From positions 124,001-188,000 of the forward strand of contig NZ_JAAAWO010000002.1 in assembly GCF_010500895.1 (NCBI RefSeq): a stretch of DNA of 64,000 nt, in the 5' to 3' direction. This DNA is from Alteromonas genovensis. GTDB taxonomy: Bacteria > Pseudomonadota > Gammaproteobacteria > Enterobacterales > Alteromonadaceae. A model generated the notes under the pieces. It saw nothing but the letters and a program-made list of their open reading frames with translations. It was not told the origin of the DNA and ran no database searches. Shown piece after piece: positions 48,463 to 56,984 of this stretch. Positions within the stretch are counted from its first letter, which is position 1. Each line of letters opens with the position of its first letter. The position numbers were made by a program, and so were the translations under genes.

Positions 48463-49821
48463 CTATTTCACCAAATAGCAGGGCTCGTAAGCGCTGCCAG
48501 GAAGCTTCATTCGGTGCTGTTTTACAAATGATTCTAGCAGTACATCAACATGCTTCATTAACGTTCTGTCACCCGTGATCTCAAAAGGGCCGTTTTCTTT
48601 TATCTGCTTAATCCCTTCTGCTTTTACATTACCGGCAACAATACCTGAGAACGCTCTTCTTAAATTCGACGCTAAATCGCTTCTGCTTTGATGATGGTCA
48701 AGTTGAAGCCCTGCCATACTTTCGTGCGTTGGAATAAATGGCTGTTGAAAGTCTCGCTCTATTTTTAACGACCAGTTAAAACTAAAGGCATCTCCCATCG
48801 CACCGCGATATTTTTTCACCTTTTCTAACCCTTTACATAATGAACGTGCTACTTCTTCCGGGTCGTTCACTATAATTTGGTATTTCTTCTGTGCTTCTTT
48901 ACCCAAGGTCTCTGCAATAAACGTATCTACAGCCTCGAAATATTCTTCACTGCCTGCAGGGCCGGTTAGAATGACAGGGAAAGGCTGTTGGTCATTTCTT
49001 TCATTCATTAGAATGCCAAGAAGATACAGGAGCTCCTCAGCCGTGCCCACACCACCTGGGAATATGACAATGCCGTGTGCCAAACGCACAAACGCCTCTA
49101 AACGCTTTTCAATGTCAGGCATTATGATGAGCTCATTAACAATCGCATTAGGTGGCTCAGCGGCAATAATACTAGGCTCTGAAATACCTACGTATCGACC
49201 GGATTTGTGTCTTTGCTTAGCATGACCTATTGCTGCACCTTTCATTGGGCCTTTCATTGCACCCGGCCCACAGCCTGTACAAATGTTCATGTCTCTAAGA
49301 CCAAGCTGATAGCCCACTTCTTTAGTGTACTTGTACTCAACTTGATTAATGGAGTGGCCGCCCCAGCATACAATGGTATTAACGCCATCGTTGCCCTCTA
49401 GCGCTTTAGCATGGCGAAGCATATCAAACACCATGTCGGTAATTTGTGCGCCGTCTGCTGGTGAGTGTTGATGTAAGAAATCATACTTATCGCCCATGTA
49501 CAGTAAGTCTCGCAACACTGCGAATAAGTGCTCATGAACGCCTCTTACGAGGTTGTCGTCTACAAAGGCGACTTCTGGAGGGTTAATCAACTCAATTTTC
49601 ACGCCGCGCTCACGGCGAACAAGCCTTATATCGAAGCTTTCATAGGGGGCAAATAAGGTTTCAAAATTATCTTCATCAACACCGCTGTTTAACACGGCGA
49701 GAGAGCAATTTCGAAACATGGTAAAGAGTTCGCTATCGGAAGCATCCTGCAGACGCGCAACTTCAGCTTGTGACAGTTGGCTCATCCAACCCATGGGGTT
49801 TAGCTGTACTTTTTTAATCAC
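48463..49821 (-). CDS. ppnN: Pyrimidine/purine nucleotide 5'-monophosphate nucleosidase PpnN
   Basis: A 452-residue LOG-family enzyme that cleaves nucleoside monophosphates to base and ribose 5-phosphate. In E. coli it binds (p)ppGpp. It matches E. coli PpnN closely from FRNCSLAVLNSG and RRERGVKIELINPPE through CTGCGPGAMKGPMKGAA, the nucleotide-binding FPGGVGTAEELLYLLG, AFSGIVAGNVK and the closing RMKLPGSAYEPCY. The start is GTG. It lies eight bases downstream of a diguanylate cyclase gene, which is itself 46 bp downstream of queF, so a three-gene operon is likely. Confidence 0.95.
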   Translation of the reverse strand: MIKKVQLNPMGWMSQLSQAEVARLQDASDSELFTMFRNCSLAVLNSGVDEDNFETLFAPYESFDIRLVRRERGVKIELINPPEVAFVDDNLVRGVHEHLFAVLRDLLYMGDKYDFLHQHSPADGAQITDMVFDMLRHAKALEGNDGVNTIVCWGGHSINQVEYKYTKEVGYQLGLRDMNICTGCGPGAMKGPMKGAAIGHAKQRHKSGRYVGISEPSIIAAEPPNAIVNELIIMPDIEKRLEAFVRLAHGIVIFPGGVGTAEELLYLLGILMNERNDQQPFPVILTGPAGSEEYFEAVDTFIAETLGKEAQKKYQIIVNDPEEVARSLCKGLEKVKKYRGAMGDAFSFNWSLKIERDFQQPFIPTHESMAGLQLDHHQSRSDLASNLRRAFSGIVAGNVKAEGIKQIKENGPFEITGDRTLMKHVDVLLESFVKQHRMKLPGSAYEPCYLVK

Positions 49822-49829
49822 ACTACTTC

Positions 49830-51407
49830 CTATTTTTGGGCGTCGATGTCAGTAACGACTTGATTTCGGCCATTTCGTTTAGCTTGATAAAGGTATTTGT
49901 CTGCACGCTCAAAAGCCGAATCAATGGTATCTGTTGAGGTAAATGACGTACCTCCGAGCGATACAGTAATAACCACTTTTTCTTGCTTAAACTTAAGCTG
50001 CATACTTTCCAAATCTTTTCGAATAGCCTCTAGTTTTTCTCGTAGTTTTGTCTCGTTGGTATTGGGCAGAAGCACCACAAACTCCTCTCCGCCCCAGCGC
50101 GCAAGAAACTGATCGCCAGCCATGTGACGCTTAAACGCTCGACTAACAAGCTGCAGTGTTTTATCACCCGCGGAGTGCCCGAACTTGTCGTTAATTGATT
50201 TGAAGAAATCAATGTCGATAAGGGCAATAGAAAGCGGCTTTTTGGATGATTGAAAATGCTGATGCGCTATCGCCAACTGTTCATTGTACGCTTGACGGTT
50301 AGGTAAACGGGTAAGTGCGTCTGTTTTACTTTGCATAACCTGTTCGGCAATTTTCCGCTTATAAGAATCAGTTTGCTGTTGAAGCTTGTTGATGCGGTCC
50401 TGCATTGACGACAATAATGAGATGAGTGCTGTTTGGCTCTCGCTGTCGCTTGCCTGGGTATCCGTCAGCGTTTTTGACAGTACTTTGATACATGACTGTG
50501 TTTGCGTTTTAAGCGCGTCAAAAGAATCGGTTGTAGAAACTGCTTCTTCTATATTGTCGATATAGGTTTTCAGCTCAGCATTACTGGCTGTCCGTTGCTC
50601 AAACTGCGCTTTGCTTCCATCAATACTTTTACTCACGTCCTCGCCAATTTTACCGAGTGACGTATGCAGTCCCTGAATGACCTTTCCGGTTAAACTAGCT
50701 TCTGTCATGGCGTCTTGTACTATCATGCGAAGTACTACGACACAACTTTCTAATAGCTGCTCGTTAGCCATGCCTTGGTCAAGCCGCTTTTTGATATCTA
50801 AAAGCTGTCTATCGTTGGGTTTTTTCTCTGTGTATGAAGTAACCAGCTGATTTAGCTCTATAAAAATAGAGCGGTAAAAATGAGCACTCCCTCGCTCCGT
50901 ACCATCATCTTCCGCTGACTGTCGCTGTGTTGATGTGGCGGTTTCGGGCGTTGCAGAATCGCCTGATAACAAGCCTTTAACGTGTTTACCAAGGGCAACC
51001 CGGTGAAGCTGAACCGCTCTAGCGTAGAGCCTGTAAATGCTGAATATATCTGATACAGGCTGATTTAGCTTTATGAGTTCTTGAGTAGCGAGACCGCGAA
51101 GCGCTTCATCTTCAAAGATAATTTTCTGCAGCTGCTTCATAGCATCTTCAATAGATGACACCGTCTCAAGGCTGTACTTGCGAAGGCTAATGTCTTGATG
51201 CTGTAACGCCACATTCAGTTTATTGATACTGACTGTAGCTAGACTGAAATTGGGCGTGCCGGATAGGTGTCCGCGGAGGGTTTTCAGTTCACCATCAACC
51301 TTGTCTGAAAAACCCTCGTAAAAAGATGAGAGTTTTATGATGAATTGACACAATAGCGCATTGTTTTTTTTGTACGCTTGCAGCTGTTTATCTTCCATGT
51401 TGCTCAT
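49830..51407 (-). CDS. GGDEF-domain diguanylate cyclase
   Basis: A 525-residue soluble protein. About 330 N-terminal residues are helical and partly coiled-coil, with no recognised sensor domain. The C-terminal 170 residues form a GGDEF domain (DALTRLPNRQAYNEQL, ALIDIDFFKSINDKFGHSAGDKTL, and the active-site RWGGEEFVVLLPN). The GGEEF motif predicts active cyclic-di-GMP synthesis. The product-inhibition RxxD site is missing, with Gln and Ala at its key positions. It lies between queF and ppnN. Confidence 0.92.
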   Translation of the reverse strand: MSNMEDKQLQAYKKNNALLCQFIIKLSSFYEGFSDKVDGELKTLRGHLSGTPNFSLATVSINKLNVALQHQDISLRKYSLETVSSIEDAMKQLQKIIFEDEALRGLATQELIKLNQPVSDIFSIYRLYARAVQLHRVALGKHVKGLLSGDSATPETATSTQRQSAEDDGTERGSAHFYRSIFIELNQLVTSYTEKKPNDRQLLDIKKRLDQGMANEQLLESCVVVLRMIVQDAMTEASLTGKVIQGLHTSLGKIGEDVSKSIDGSKAQFEQRTASNAELKTYIDNIEEAVSTTDSFDALKTQTQSCIKVLSKTLTDTQASDSESQTALISLLSSMQDRINKLQQQTDSYKRKIAEQVMQSKTDALTRLPNRQAYNEQLAIAHQHFQSSKKPLSIALIDIDFFKSINDKFGHSAGDKTLQLVSRAFKRHMAGDQFLARWGGEEFVVLLPNTNETKLREKLEAIRKDLESMQLKFKQEKVVITVSLGGTSFTSTDTIDSAFERADKYLYQAKRNGRNQVVTDIDAQK

Positions 51408-51453
51408 CTTTTGTTGTTTATGGACACGTTACATTTGTAAGCTCATCAAGGGA

Positions 51454-52335
51454 CTACTGCCGAGCTTGACGATGGTTTGGGTAAGGTGCCTCAAAATTGG
51501 TACGAAACGGATTGATATCGAGTCCACCTCTTCGTGTATATCGAGCGCAGACCGTCAGCTTTGTTGGTTTACAGTGATTAAGGATATCGGTGTAAATGCG
51601 CTCTACACACTGCTCGTGAAATTCATTGTGTTGTCTAAAGCTAATCAAATATCGCAGCAAGCCTTCATGGTCGATTGACGAACCTGTATATTTAATTTGA
51701 ATACTTGCCCAATCTGGCTGGCTGGTAATAAGGCAATTAGATTTTAGCAAATGAGAAATAAGCGTTTCACTCACTTCCTTGCCTTTATCTGATGATGCCA
51801 GACCAAGATACCGAGTGTCGGGCTCATAATTATCAATTTCAATATCAAGCTCATCGAGTAATGTACCTTGGAACTCTTTGAATTGCAGAGTTTCAAATTC
51901 ACTGGGTAATATCAGGTTAACTTCAACGTCTTTGCCCGCGCAGGCAGACAAATCTTTTTTGAGCACTGTTTTTACATCGTCGCTGCTTTTAAAACGGGTT
52001 TGATTAAAGCTGTTTAGATAAAGCTTAAACGACTTAGACTCAATCAGGTTTTCAGAGGTGATAGGCACCATGCATTCAAGAATCGCGACCTGAGGTTTAC
52101 CTTTCATATTGAGCCAGGATAATTCATAGCCTGTCCACGTATCGATGCCTTCAAAGGGAAGCGTATCAGAGGAAGGAGCTCCTGATTTAAAAGACAGAGT
52201 GTCTCTACTTAGACTACGCGGCACCCCTTGAAGGAGCGCAGGGTTATATTCATACTCGTAGTCTACTTGCTTACCTAACGAGAGATCGTCTGGTGCAGAA
52301 ATAGTAATTTTTTCTCGTTTGTTGTCTGTCGACAT
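51454..52335 (-). CDS. queF: NADPH-dependent 7-cyano-7-deazaguanine reductase QueF
   Basis: A 293-residue two-domain (type II) QueF that reduces preQ0 to preQ1 for tRNA queuosine. Key blocks are the N-terminal [21 protein letters not shown] and [16 protein letters not shown]-like region ([17 protein letters not shown]). The catalytic Cys lies in [16 protein letters not shown], followed by [12 protein letters not shown] and [13 protein letters not shown]. It is divergent from syd, as in E. coli. Confidence 0.97.
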   Translation of the reverse strand: MSTDNKREKITISAPDDLSLGKQVDYEYEYNPALLQGVPRSLSRDTLSFKSGAPSSDTLPFEGIDTWTGYELSWLNMKGKPQVAILECMVPITSENLIESKSFKLYLNSFNQTRFKSSDDVKTVLKKDLSACAGKDVEVNLILPSEFETLQFKEFQGTLLDELDIEIDNYEPDTRYLGLASSDKGKEVSETLISHLLKSNCLITSQPDWASIQIKYTGSSIDHEGLLRYLISFRQHNEFHEQCVERIYTDILNHCKPTKLTVCARYTRRGGLDINPFRTNFEAPYPNHRQARQ

Positions 52336-52431
52336 AAGAACCCTATTGCATTAATCGGTATATCATCGCCAAACGTTGACTTGGCATATTTTACGTATAG
52401 TGTAACCCAAAAATACGAAGGTAATTAAATA

Positions 52432-53010
52432 ATGGCTCTGTCTATTTGCGAACAACTGGATAATTTTGTTTCATCTTATGTCGAGAACGCCAACGAAGGT
52501 GTTCTGTCCATTCCTTATGACAAGGAGTGGCCCTCGCTGTGTTATAACAGCGAAGGCGAGCAGGGGCGGCAGGGACAACAGGGGCTACAGGGGAAAATAG
52601 TACCTTGGCAGCCTGTGAAACAAACACAGCCGTTGTCTTTTGATAATGTAGGTTCCGCCCTTGAACTTACCTTAAACAGTGACTATTGCACCTATTTCAC
52701 GCGTTATTTTAGCAATAATCTAATTGCAACAGCCCCTCAGGGTGAATGCGAGCTACTTCAGGTGTGGAATGAAGAAGATTTTGAGCGCTTGCAGCAAAAC
52801 CTTATCGGCCACCTGCTCATGAAGCAACGGTTAGAGCAGGCACCAACGCTATTTTTTGGGTTAACCGATGAAGAAGATTTCATATTAACGGTAATCAACA
52901 AAACAGGCGAGGTTGCATTAGAGCAGGTGGGCATGGAGCCAAAAGAAATTTTGGCGCCGTCACTTGCTGCTTTTCTTTCTACCCTTAAGCCAAGCTCAGC
53001 AAGTCGATAA
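52432..53010 (+). CDS. syd: SecY-interacting protein Syd
   Basis: A 192-residue protein that binds SecY and may check translocon assembly. It matches E. coli Syd in overall pattern, notably LLQVWNEEDFERLQQNLIGHLLMKQRLEQAPTLFFG and the C-terminal LAPSLAAFLSTLKPS. An insertion with Gly at every third residue (GEQGRQGQQGLQGK, about residues 43-56) replaces a loop and is encoded by a short GC-rich repeat. It is divergent from queF. Confidence 0.93.
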   Translation: MALSICEQLDNFVSSYVENANEGVLSIPYDKEWPSLCYNSEGEQGRQGQQGLQGKIVPWQPVKQTQPLSFDNVGSALELTLNSDYCTYFTRYFSNNLIATAPQGECELLQVWNEEDFERLQQNLIGHLLMKQRLEQAPTLFFGLTDEEDFILTVINKTGEVALEQVGMEPKEILAPSLAAFLSTLKPSSASR

Positions 53011-53091
53011 CGCCTATTTTACAATACCGACGAATAGACCCTCATTGCTGGTCGCGTGTCTCATTGCCCGCCGCGTATATTATTATCGGTC

Positions 53092-53129
53092 GCGGATATC
53101 AATACCGGCTGCGGATATCAATGCCGGCC
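53092..53129. repeat. 19-bp tandem repeat, two copies
   Basis: GCGGATATCAATACCGGCT (53092-53110) is followed directly by GCGGATATCAATGCCGGCC (53111-53129), differing at two positions. The array is noncoding, between syd and the next minus-strand gene. Confidence 0.8.
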
Positions 53130-53139
53130 GCACGTCTTA

Positions 53140-53433
53140 CTATCGGTGGCGTAGCAGGTCAGCCACCGAGGCTTTCAGTGTTTCTACTTCTCGTTCGAGT
53201 GCATCTACTCGAGTCGCCAGGCTAACTGAGTCATCACCAAGCTGTGTATCGTGCTGCGAGTTTTTAGTTTGTGCTCTTGGCGTACTGGCATTAAAGCGCT
53301 TAATTGCATCTATTGCTTCAGTAACCGACACTTTAAACGGCGCCTTCGAACGAAGAATTCCCACACTTGGAGTCTTGCCTTCTTCATGCATTTTTTGGCA
53401 GATAATGATTAATTGGTTGATGGTGTTGTTCAT
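53140..53433 (-). CDS. Small coiled-coil protein, possible KfrA-like N-terminal domain
   Basis: A 97-residue protein. The N-terminal half (LIIICQKMHEEGKTPSVGILRSKAPFKVSVTEAIDAIKRF) resembles the small helical DNA-binding domain seen in KfrA-like proteins. The C-terminal half is a heptad coiled coil (VSLATRVDALEREVETLKASVADLL). Similar small genes occur near syd in related genera, as far as I recall. It is convergent with syd. Function not known. Confidence 0.6.
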   Translation of the reverse strand: MNNTINQLIIICQKMHEEGKTPSVGILRSKAPFKVSVTEAIDAIKRFNASTPRAQTKNSQHDTQLGDDSVSLATRVDALEREVETLKASVADLLRHR

Positions 53434-53949
53434 AGTTTATTTGTTACTACCCTTATGTTTATGCCGACTGTCAATGTGTCGCCCTCACTGCATTGCCCTC
53501 GCTGCATTGCCCTCACTGCATTGCCCTCACTATATTACCCTCAATGTGCCGCCTTCAATGTATTGGTGGTGAAAGCCTTTGAGTTTAAAATGAACGTCAA
53601 GCATCGTACTACCTATCAGTAATCAGGTTCATTACCCAAAGTACCTTACGGCATATCAAACTAACCTTCGGCGCAAAGGTTAAATGTTAAAAAGACTAAT
53701 AATTTGCCTTATCCACTAATTGTTAAGGTATTTAGTATTTGGCGTTTTTAATAAATATAATAAAAACAGATGCTTACGTTTTGGCGCTATTTTTGATTGT
53801 TACTTACTAAGTGTGTGCCTTGCAAAGTTTGCCATCTAACGGTTTATCTACTCAGCAACGGCGCAGGGCGTATTGTCTGTTTCGACCAAAGTTTGTACAG
53901 CAATGGTCAAGACGCCCTAAATAAATCAAATAATAATTAAGGAATATAC
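53434..53949. other. Intergenic region with minisatellite
   Basis: This 516-bp gap is bounded by the start of the small coiled-coil gene and a DUF3192 lipoprotein gene. It contains a 14-bp tandem array (53467-53564). The rest is AT-rich sequence in which I recognise no gene. An AAGGAATATAC ribosome-binding site lies at its right end. Confidence 0.5.
53467..53564. repeat. 14-bp tandem repeat, about seven copies
   Basis: Six 14-bp units start at 53481, 53495, 53509, 53523, 53537 and 53551. The consensus is GCCCTCACTGCATT; copies 1 and 3 are identical and later copies drift. The preceding 14 bases (53467-53480) look like a further degenerate unit. Confidence 0.88.
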
Positions 53950-54315
53950 ATGAAAACACTCATTCTTTCTGTCGCTGTTGCGTCTTCATTACTACTTTCT
54001 GGCTGTGTTGTTTCTGTAGGAGGAGGCTCTGATAGTCACTACGGTTCAGATTGGGAAGACAGAGAGTTCAATAATCGTAAACATATCGCTAATCTTGAGG
54101 TTGGGGTTGGCTATGAAACGGTATTGAGAAAGATGGGAGTCGCCGACTTCAACGAACTTTTTGAAAAAGCAGATGGCACATACCGCGTACTTTATTACCG
54201 TACTCAAAAAACAATGGGTGATGGTGTAACAACAAAGGACGAATGTACACCACTGGTATTTAGAAACGGAAACCTTGCGGGTTGGGGAGACAGTGCCTAC
54301 AGCCTAATGCATTAA
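53950..54315 (+). CDS. DUF3192 family lipoprotein
   Basis: A 121-residue lipoprotein with lipobox LLSGC (Cys19). The mature domain has IANLEVGVGYETVLRKMG, resembling a BamE/SmpA-like fold. It shares the C-terminal block RTQxxxxDGVTTKDECTPLVFRNGNLAGWGDSAYS with the membrane-anchored paralogue at 47759-48133. AAGGAATATAC precedes the ATG. It stands alone. Function unknown. Confidence 0.82.
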   Translation: MKTLILSVAVASSLLLSGCVVSVGGGSDSHYGSDWEDREFNNRKHIANLEVGVGYETVLRKMGVADFNELFEKADGTYRVLYYRTQKTMGDGVTTKDECTPLVFRNGNLAGWGDSAYSLMH

Positions 54316-54481
54316 AAATTGTTAATAAAAAGTTAACAGGTGATGGGTTTTCGCGTAGTCTAATCATTAATCAGTTCTAAAGCGTATGAGTTATAGCTAT
54401 TTGAATTTGCGTGAACAGTTTATTCAGTGGTCATTTTTTTCAAGCGCGAACTTAGATATAAGCCTACACGGAGGCCCTCTC

Positions 54482-55132
54482 ATGGATATCGAATCAAATG
54501 AGGCTGTTCTTGCTCCATCAGCCGATACGGTTAAAGCCATTTATCTTGGCGTTGATGATCTAAAAATCGCGGCATCTATCCTTTATAACGCCTATGTGGA
54601 TGACCCTCTGTTTTTGGAAATTTTCCAAGCAGAAAAAGAAGGCTATGAGAGTCGATTACGCTCGGCTATCCGAGAAGAGCTTAATGCGTTTTGGGTTGCA
54701 GAGCAGCCCATGATAGGGCTGTTTGATGCTGAACGTTTAATTGCAGTAGCGTGCCTTACTGCTCCTGATGCAGCATTTGGTGCAGGGCGATATTGGCACT
54801 GGCGACTTCGCATGTTGCTTACCGCTGGGCTTTTCGGAACGAAGCAAATGCTGGAAAAGGAAGAAAAAGTACGAACCCTGGTTCCAGCAGAGAATTTTCA
54901 TATGCTTAGCTTCATTGCTGTGCATCCTGATCATCAAGAACACGGTTTAGGTCATATTCTACTTGGCGCAATTGACAGTGTGGTTGAAGTAGACGCTAAA
55001 AGTGCAGGTATCGCGGTATTCGTGACCATTGATAAGCATAAATCCTTTTTTGGCGACGACAAATACAGTGTTGTTGGTAATTTATCGTTATCTCATGTTG
55101 ATGGGTCGGTGATGTTCAGAGCTAAGTCTTAG
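54482..55132 (+). CDS. GNAT-family acetyltransferase
   Basis: A 216-residue protein with the GNAT fold. The acetyl-CoA binding motif is FIAVHPDHQEHGLGHILLGAID, preceded by a hydrophobic RMLLTAGLFG segment. The frame is open to 54386, but the ATG at 54482 has a strong GGAGG seven bases upstream, so it is chosen. The substrate is unknown. Confidence 0.82.
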   Translation: MDIESNEAVLAPSADTVKAIYLGVDDLKIAASILYNAYVDDPLFLEIFQAEKEGYESRLRSAIREELNAFWVAEQPMIGLFDAERLIAVACLTAPDAAFGAGRYWHWRLRMLLTAGLFGTKQMLEKEEKVRTLVPAENFHMLSFIAVHPDHQEHGLGHILLGAIDSVVEVDAKSAGIAVFVTIDKHKSFFGDDKYSVVGNLSLSHVDGSVMFRAKS

Positions 55133-55257
55133 CAAGGTCGCTATGACATGCAGCTTTCTCAGCAGCAAATACTCGTATAGTGATGCGCTTACGTATATAC
55201 AAATGATAGTTCGTGCGAACGGACCGGCGATACCTTTTAAGCTTTCTGATGTGTCCC

Positions 55258-55815
55258 CTAGTCTTTTAATCCAAACTTTTTTCGAATTCGTTTAGCCCAT
55301 GAAGGCCTTTGTATTTTGTAACGATTTGGATTATCCGGAAGAATGATATTTGGGTTTGCAGTTGCAAGCGCTTCGAAAAAAGCGTGTCGATTAAAGCCGC
55401 GATAATTGTGATACATAAGTTGCTTATTCTCTCCACTTTTCAACACAATGAAATTAGAAATATGTTGCCTTGTGTCACTGATTTGCTTTAACTGTGTAAT
55501 GTCATCAATGTTGACCTGCCAACTTATATCACCGAAGGTAGGGTCGAAGTACGACAGTTTGGTGGATGACACACAAACTCTAATCTCTTTATCTTCACAC
55601 CAAAACCATAATGCCAACCCAAGCAAAGTAGCTTCAATAAACCAAATGGCGATATCTAGCACATCAAAAAGTTCATTTAGTGCAGTGCTATCGCTTGTTA
55701 AATTTGGAAGATATCGATGTGCTGCTCCGTATAAAACAAGCGCCACGCCAGCATTAAAAACAAGTAATAGCGCGGAAGAGCGCTGCTTTCTTGTAAAAAT
55801 GAAGTGAGTTGCCAT
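55258..55815 (-). CDS. Two-helix membrane protein with a PH-like cytoplasmic domain
   Basis: A 185-residue protein with two membrane helices (SALLLVFNAGVALVLYGAAH and IAIWFIEATLLGLALWFWC) and a beta-rich domain after them (IRVCVSSTKLSYFDPTFGDISWQVNIDDITQLKQI) that resembles bacterial PH domains. A basic C-terminus ends RIRKKFGLKD. A strong GAGGGGACGT ribosome-binding site supports the start. I do not recognise a named family. Confidence 0.6.
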   Translation of the reverse strand: MATHFIFTRKQRSSALLLVFNAGVALVLYGAAHRYLPNLTSDSTALNELFDVLDIAIWFIEATLLGLALWFWCEDKEIRVCVSSTKLSYFDPTFGDISWQVNIDDITQLKQISDTRQHISNFIVLKSGENKQLMYHNYRGFNRHAFFEALATANPNIILPDNPNRYKIQRPSWAKRIRKKFGLKD

Positions 55816-56081
55816 ACGTCCCCTCTCAGGAATGAGCCTTACAGTAAGACTACAATAGATTGTTAATTCGCATTAGCAAAGTAGAACGTGGCGTTAGTTA
55901 TTAGTTTATAACTAAAGCATAGCTAGGAGGTATAGCGTTAAATTGTTGGTGGTGAGTTGTAATTGGTAGATAATTGATGGTGAGTCGTGCCTCTATCAAT
56001 GGCATATTGAAAAATTCGGACGAATTGTAAATTTCGCATTTCTTAATACCGGCCTCCTATCTCACCAATTGCTCAGGCAAG

Positions 56082-56099
56082 TGTGAGATATCTCCTACA
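56082..56099. promoter_or_regulatory. GacA/UvrY-type response regulator binding site
   Basis: TGTGAGATATCTCCTACA is an imperfect palindrome matching the GacA upstream element TGTAAG-N6-CTTACA at 10 of 12 arm positions. It lies about 180 bp upstream of the proposed csrB-like start, the spacing usual for GacA-activated small RNA genes. Confidence 0.6.
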
Positions 56100-56231
56100 A
56101 AATCTGTGAGTTTTCCGCCTTTTTTCATATGGGAAATTTTTAGACTAAAGTATAAAGCATTTGATTTTTATAGGCTTTTTGGTCTTTATCCAAAAGTTGT
56201 AGAAGATCACTCCTTAAAACTTTGTAATTTC

Positions 56232-56260
56232 GTATAGCGGTAATATTTGAAGATTATATT
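56232..56260 (+). promoter_or_regulatory. Proposed promoter of the csrB-like RNA
   Basis: A TATATT hexamer at 56255-56260 is a plausible -10. The sequence 17 bases upstream (GTATAG, about 56232-56237) is a poor -35, which fits a promoter that depends on an activator. The start would be near 56267. Confidence 0.45.
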
Positions 56261-56266
56261 ATTTAA

Positions 56267-56868
56267 CACGTCACAGGGAAACACGATGAGTCAGGATGAT
56301 TTGCAAGGATGACCTAGGACAACTTAAGGATGAGATTCTCACACGGAGTGAGAAAAAGGAAATGGACAAGACAAGGACGCTTATTATAGGACGTGCTTAA
56401 GGGATGAAGGATAGGGACATCTCGCAAAAAGGATTCACAATTGGACGTGGGCAGAGAACAGGATGCTTCTTCTGCATTGCTATAAAGGATGAGTCAGGGA
56501 CGAGTGTATAAGGATATAAAGCAAGGATGTAGAACAAGGATGCTATTTACAGGGAGCGCTTAAGGAATAAGCGGGCTACAGCAGGATGTGTAGTCAAAAG
56601 GACTATAAAACAATGGATAAGGAACGTCAGCGGAGTCTGACACGGACAGCCTCAGGATGGGGAATATTGCAGAATGGATTTGCAGTAAAGAAGGGAACAA
56701 TGGAAAGGGACCTACGCACGGACGGGTAGCTCACAAAGGGTATTGTGAGACAAGATGGAAAGGGGCGAAGACGGATTCTGATCGGGAAGATTTTAGTCGC
56801 AAAGGATCGCAGAGAGGGATGCTCAAAATTACGAAAAAGGGGGAAGTCTGATGACTTCCCCCTTTTTT
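56267..56868 (+). ncRNA. csrB: CsrB-family CsrA-sequestering RNA
   Basis: A region of about 600 nt with no credible protein gene holds 41 GGA triplets before its terminator and no TCC that I could find. GGA is the CsrA-binding core. Four sites are exact CAGGATG, the E. coli CsrB consensus, and at least five more are AAGGATG. The transcript ends in a perfect rho-independent terminator and has a GacA-type site upstream. It lies between syd and yqcC, the neighbourhood where I recall csrB in E. coli. The number of GGA motifs and the length are larger than in E. coli CsrB (about 370 nt), so it could titrate more CsrA. The 5' end is estimated. Confidence 0.9.
56834..56868 (+). terminator. Terminator of the csrB-like RNA
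   Basis: A perfect 15-bp stem (56834-56848 with 56853-56867) has a 4-nt loop. The A-rich start and T-rich end are typical of a rho-independent terminator. Confidence 0.93.
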
Positions 56869-56910
56869 ATTATTTAGACCTGCTCAACTAGTTAGATATG
56901 GCCGTGCCAT

Positions 56911-56955
56911 TAAGTCCAGTCTCAGTAAGCCCAGTATCAGTAAGCCCAGTTCCAT
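56911..56955. repeat. 15-bp tandem repeat, three copies
   Basis: Units TAAGTCCAGTCTCAG, TAAGCCCAGTATCAG and TAAGCCCAGTTCCAT start at 56911, 56926 and 56941. They lie just after the csrB-like terminator, in noncoding sequence. Confidence 0.8.
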
Positions 56956-56984
56956 TCGTCTAGGTACGATGAAGCTCAGTGCTA

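Noticed and set aside
52376-52401. TTGACT/TATAGT promoter of syd
   Set aside because: The spacer is only 14 bp, too short for a normal sigma-70 promoter, so I did not list it.
53467-53564. CRISPR array
   Set aside because: The 14-bp units are directly adjacent with no spacers, and no cas genes are present. It is a simple tandem repeat.
56657-56851. A 64-codon open frame inside the csrB-like region
   Set aside because: It lies entirely within the GGA-rich RNA and its Gly/Lys/Arg-rich product simply reflects the GGA repeats. There is no family similarity.
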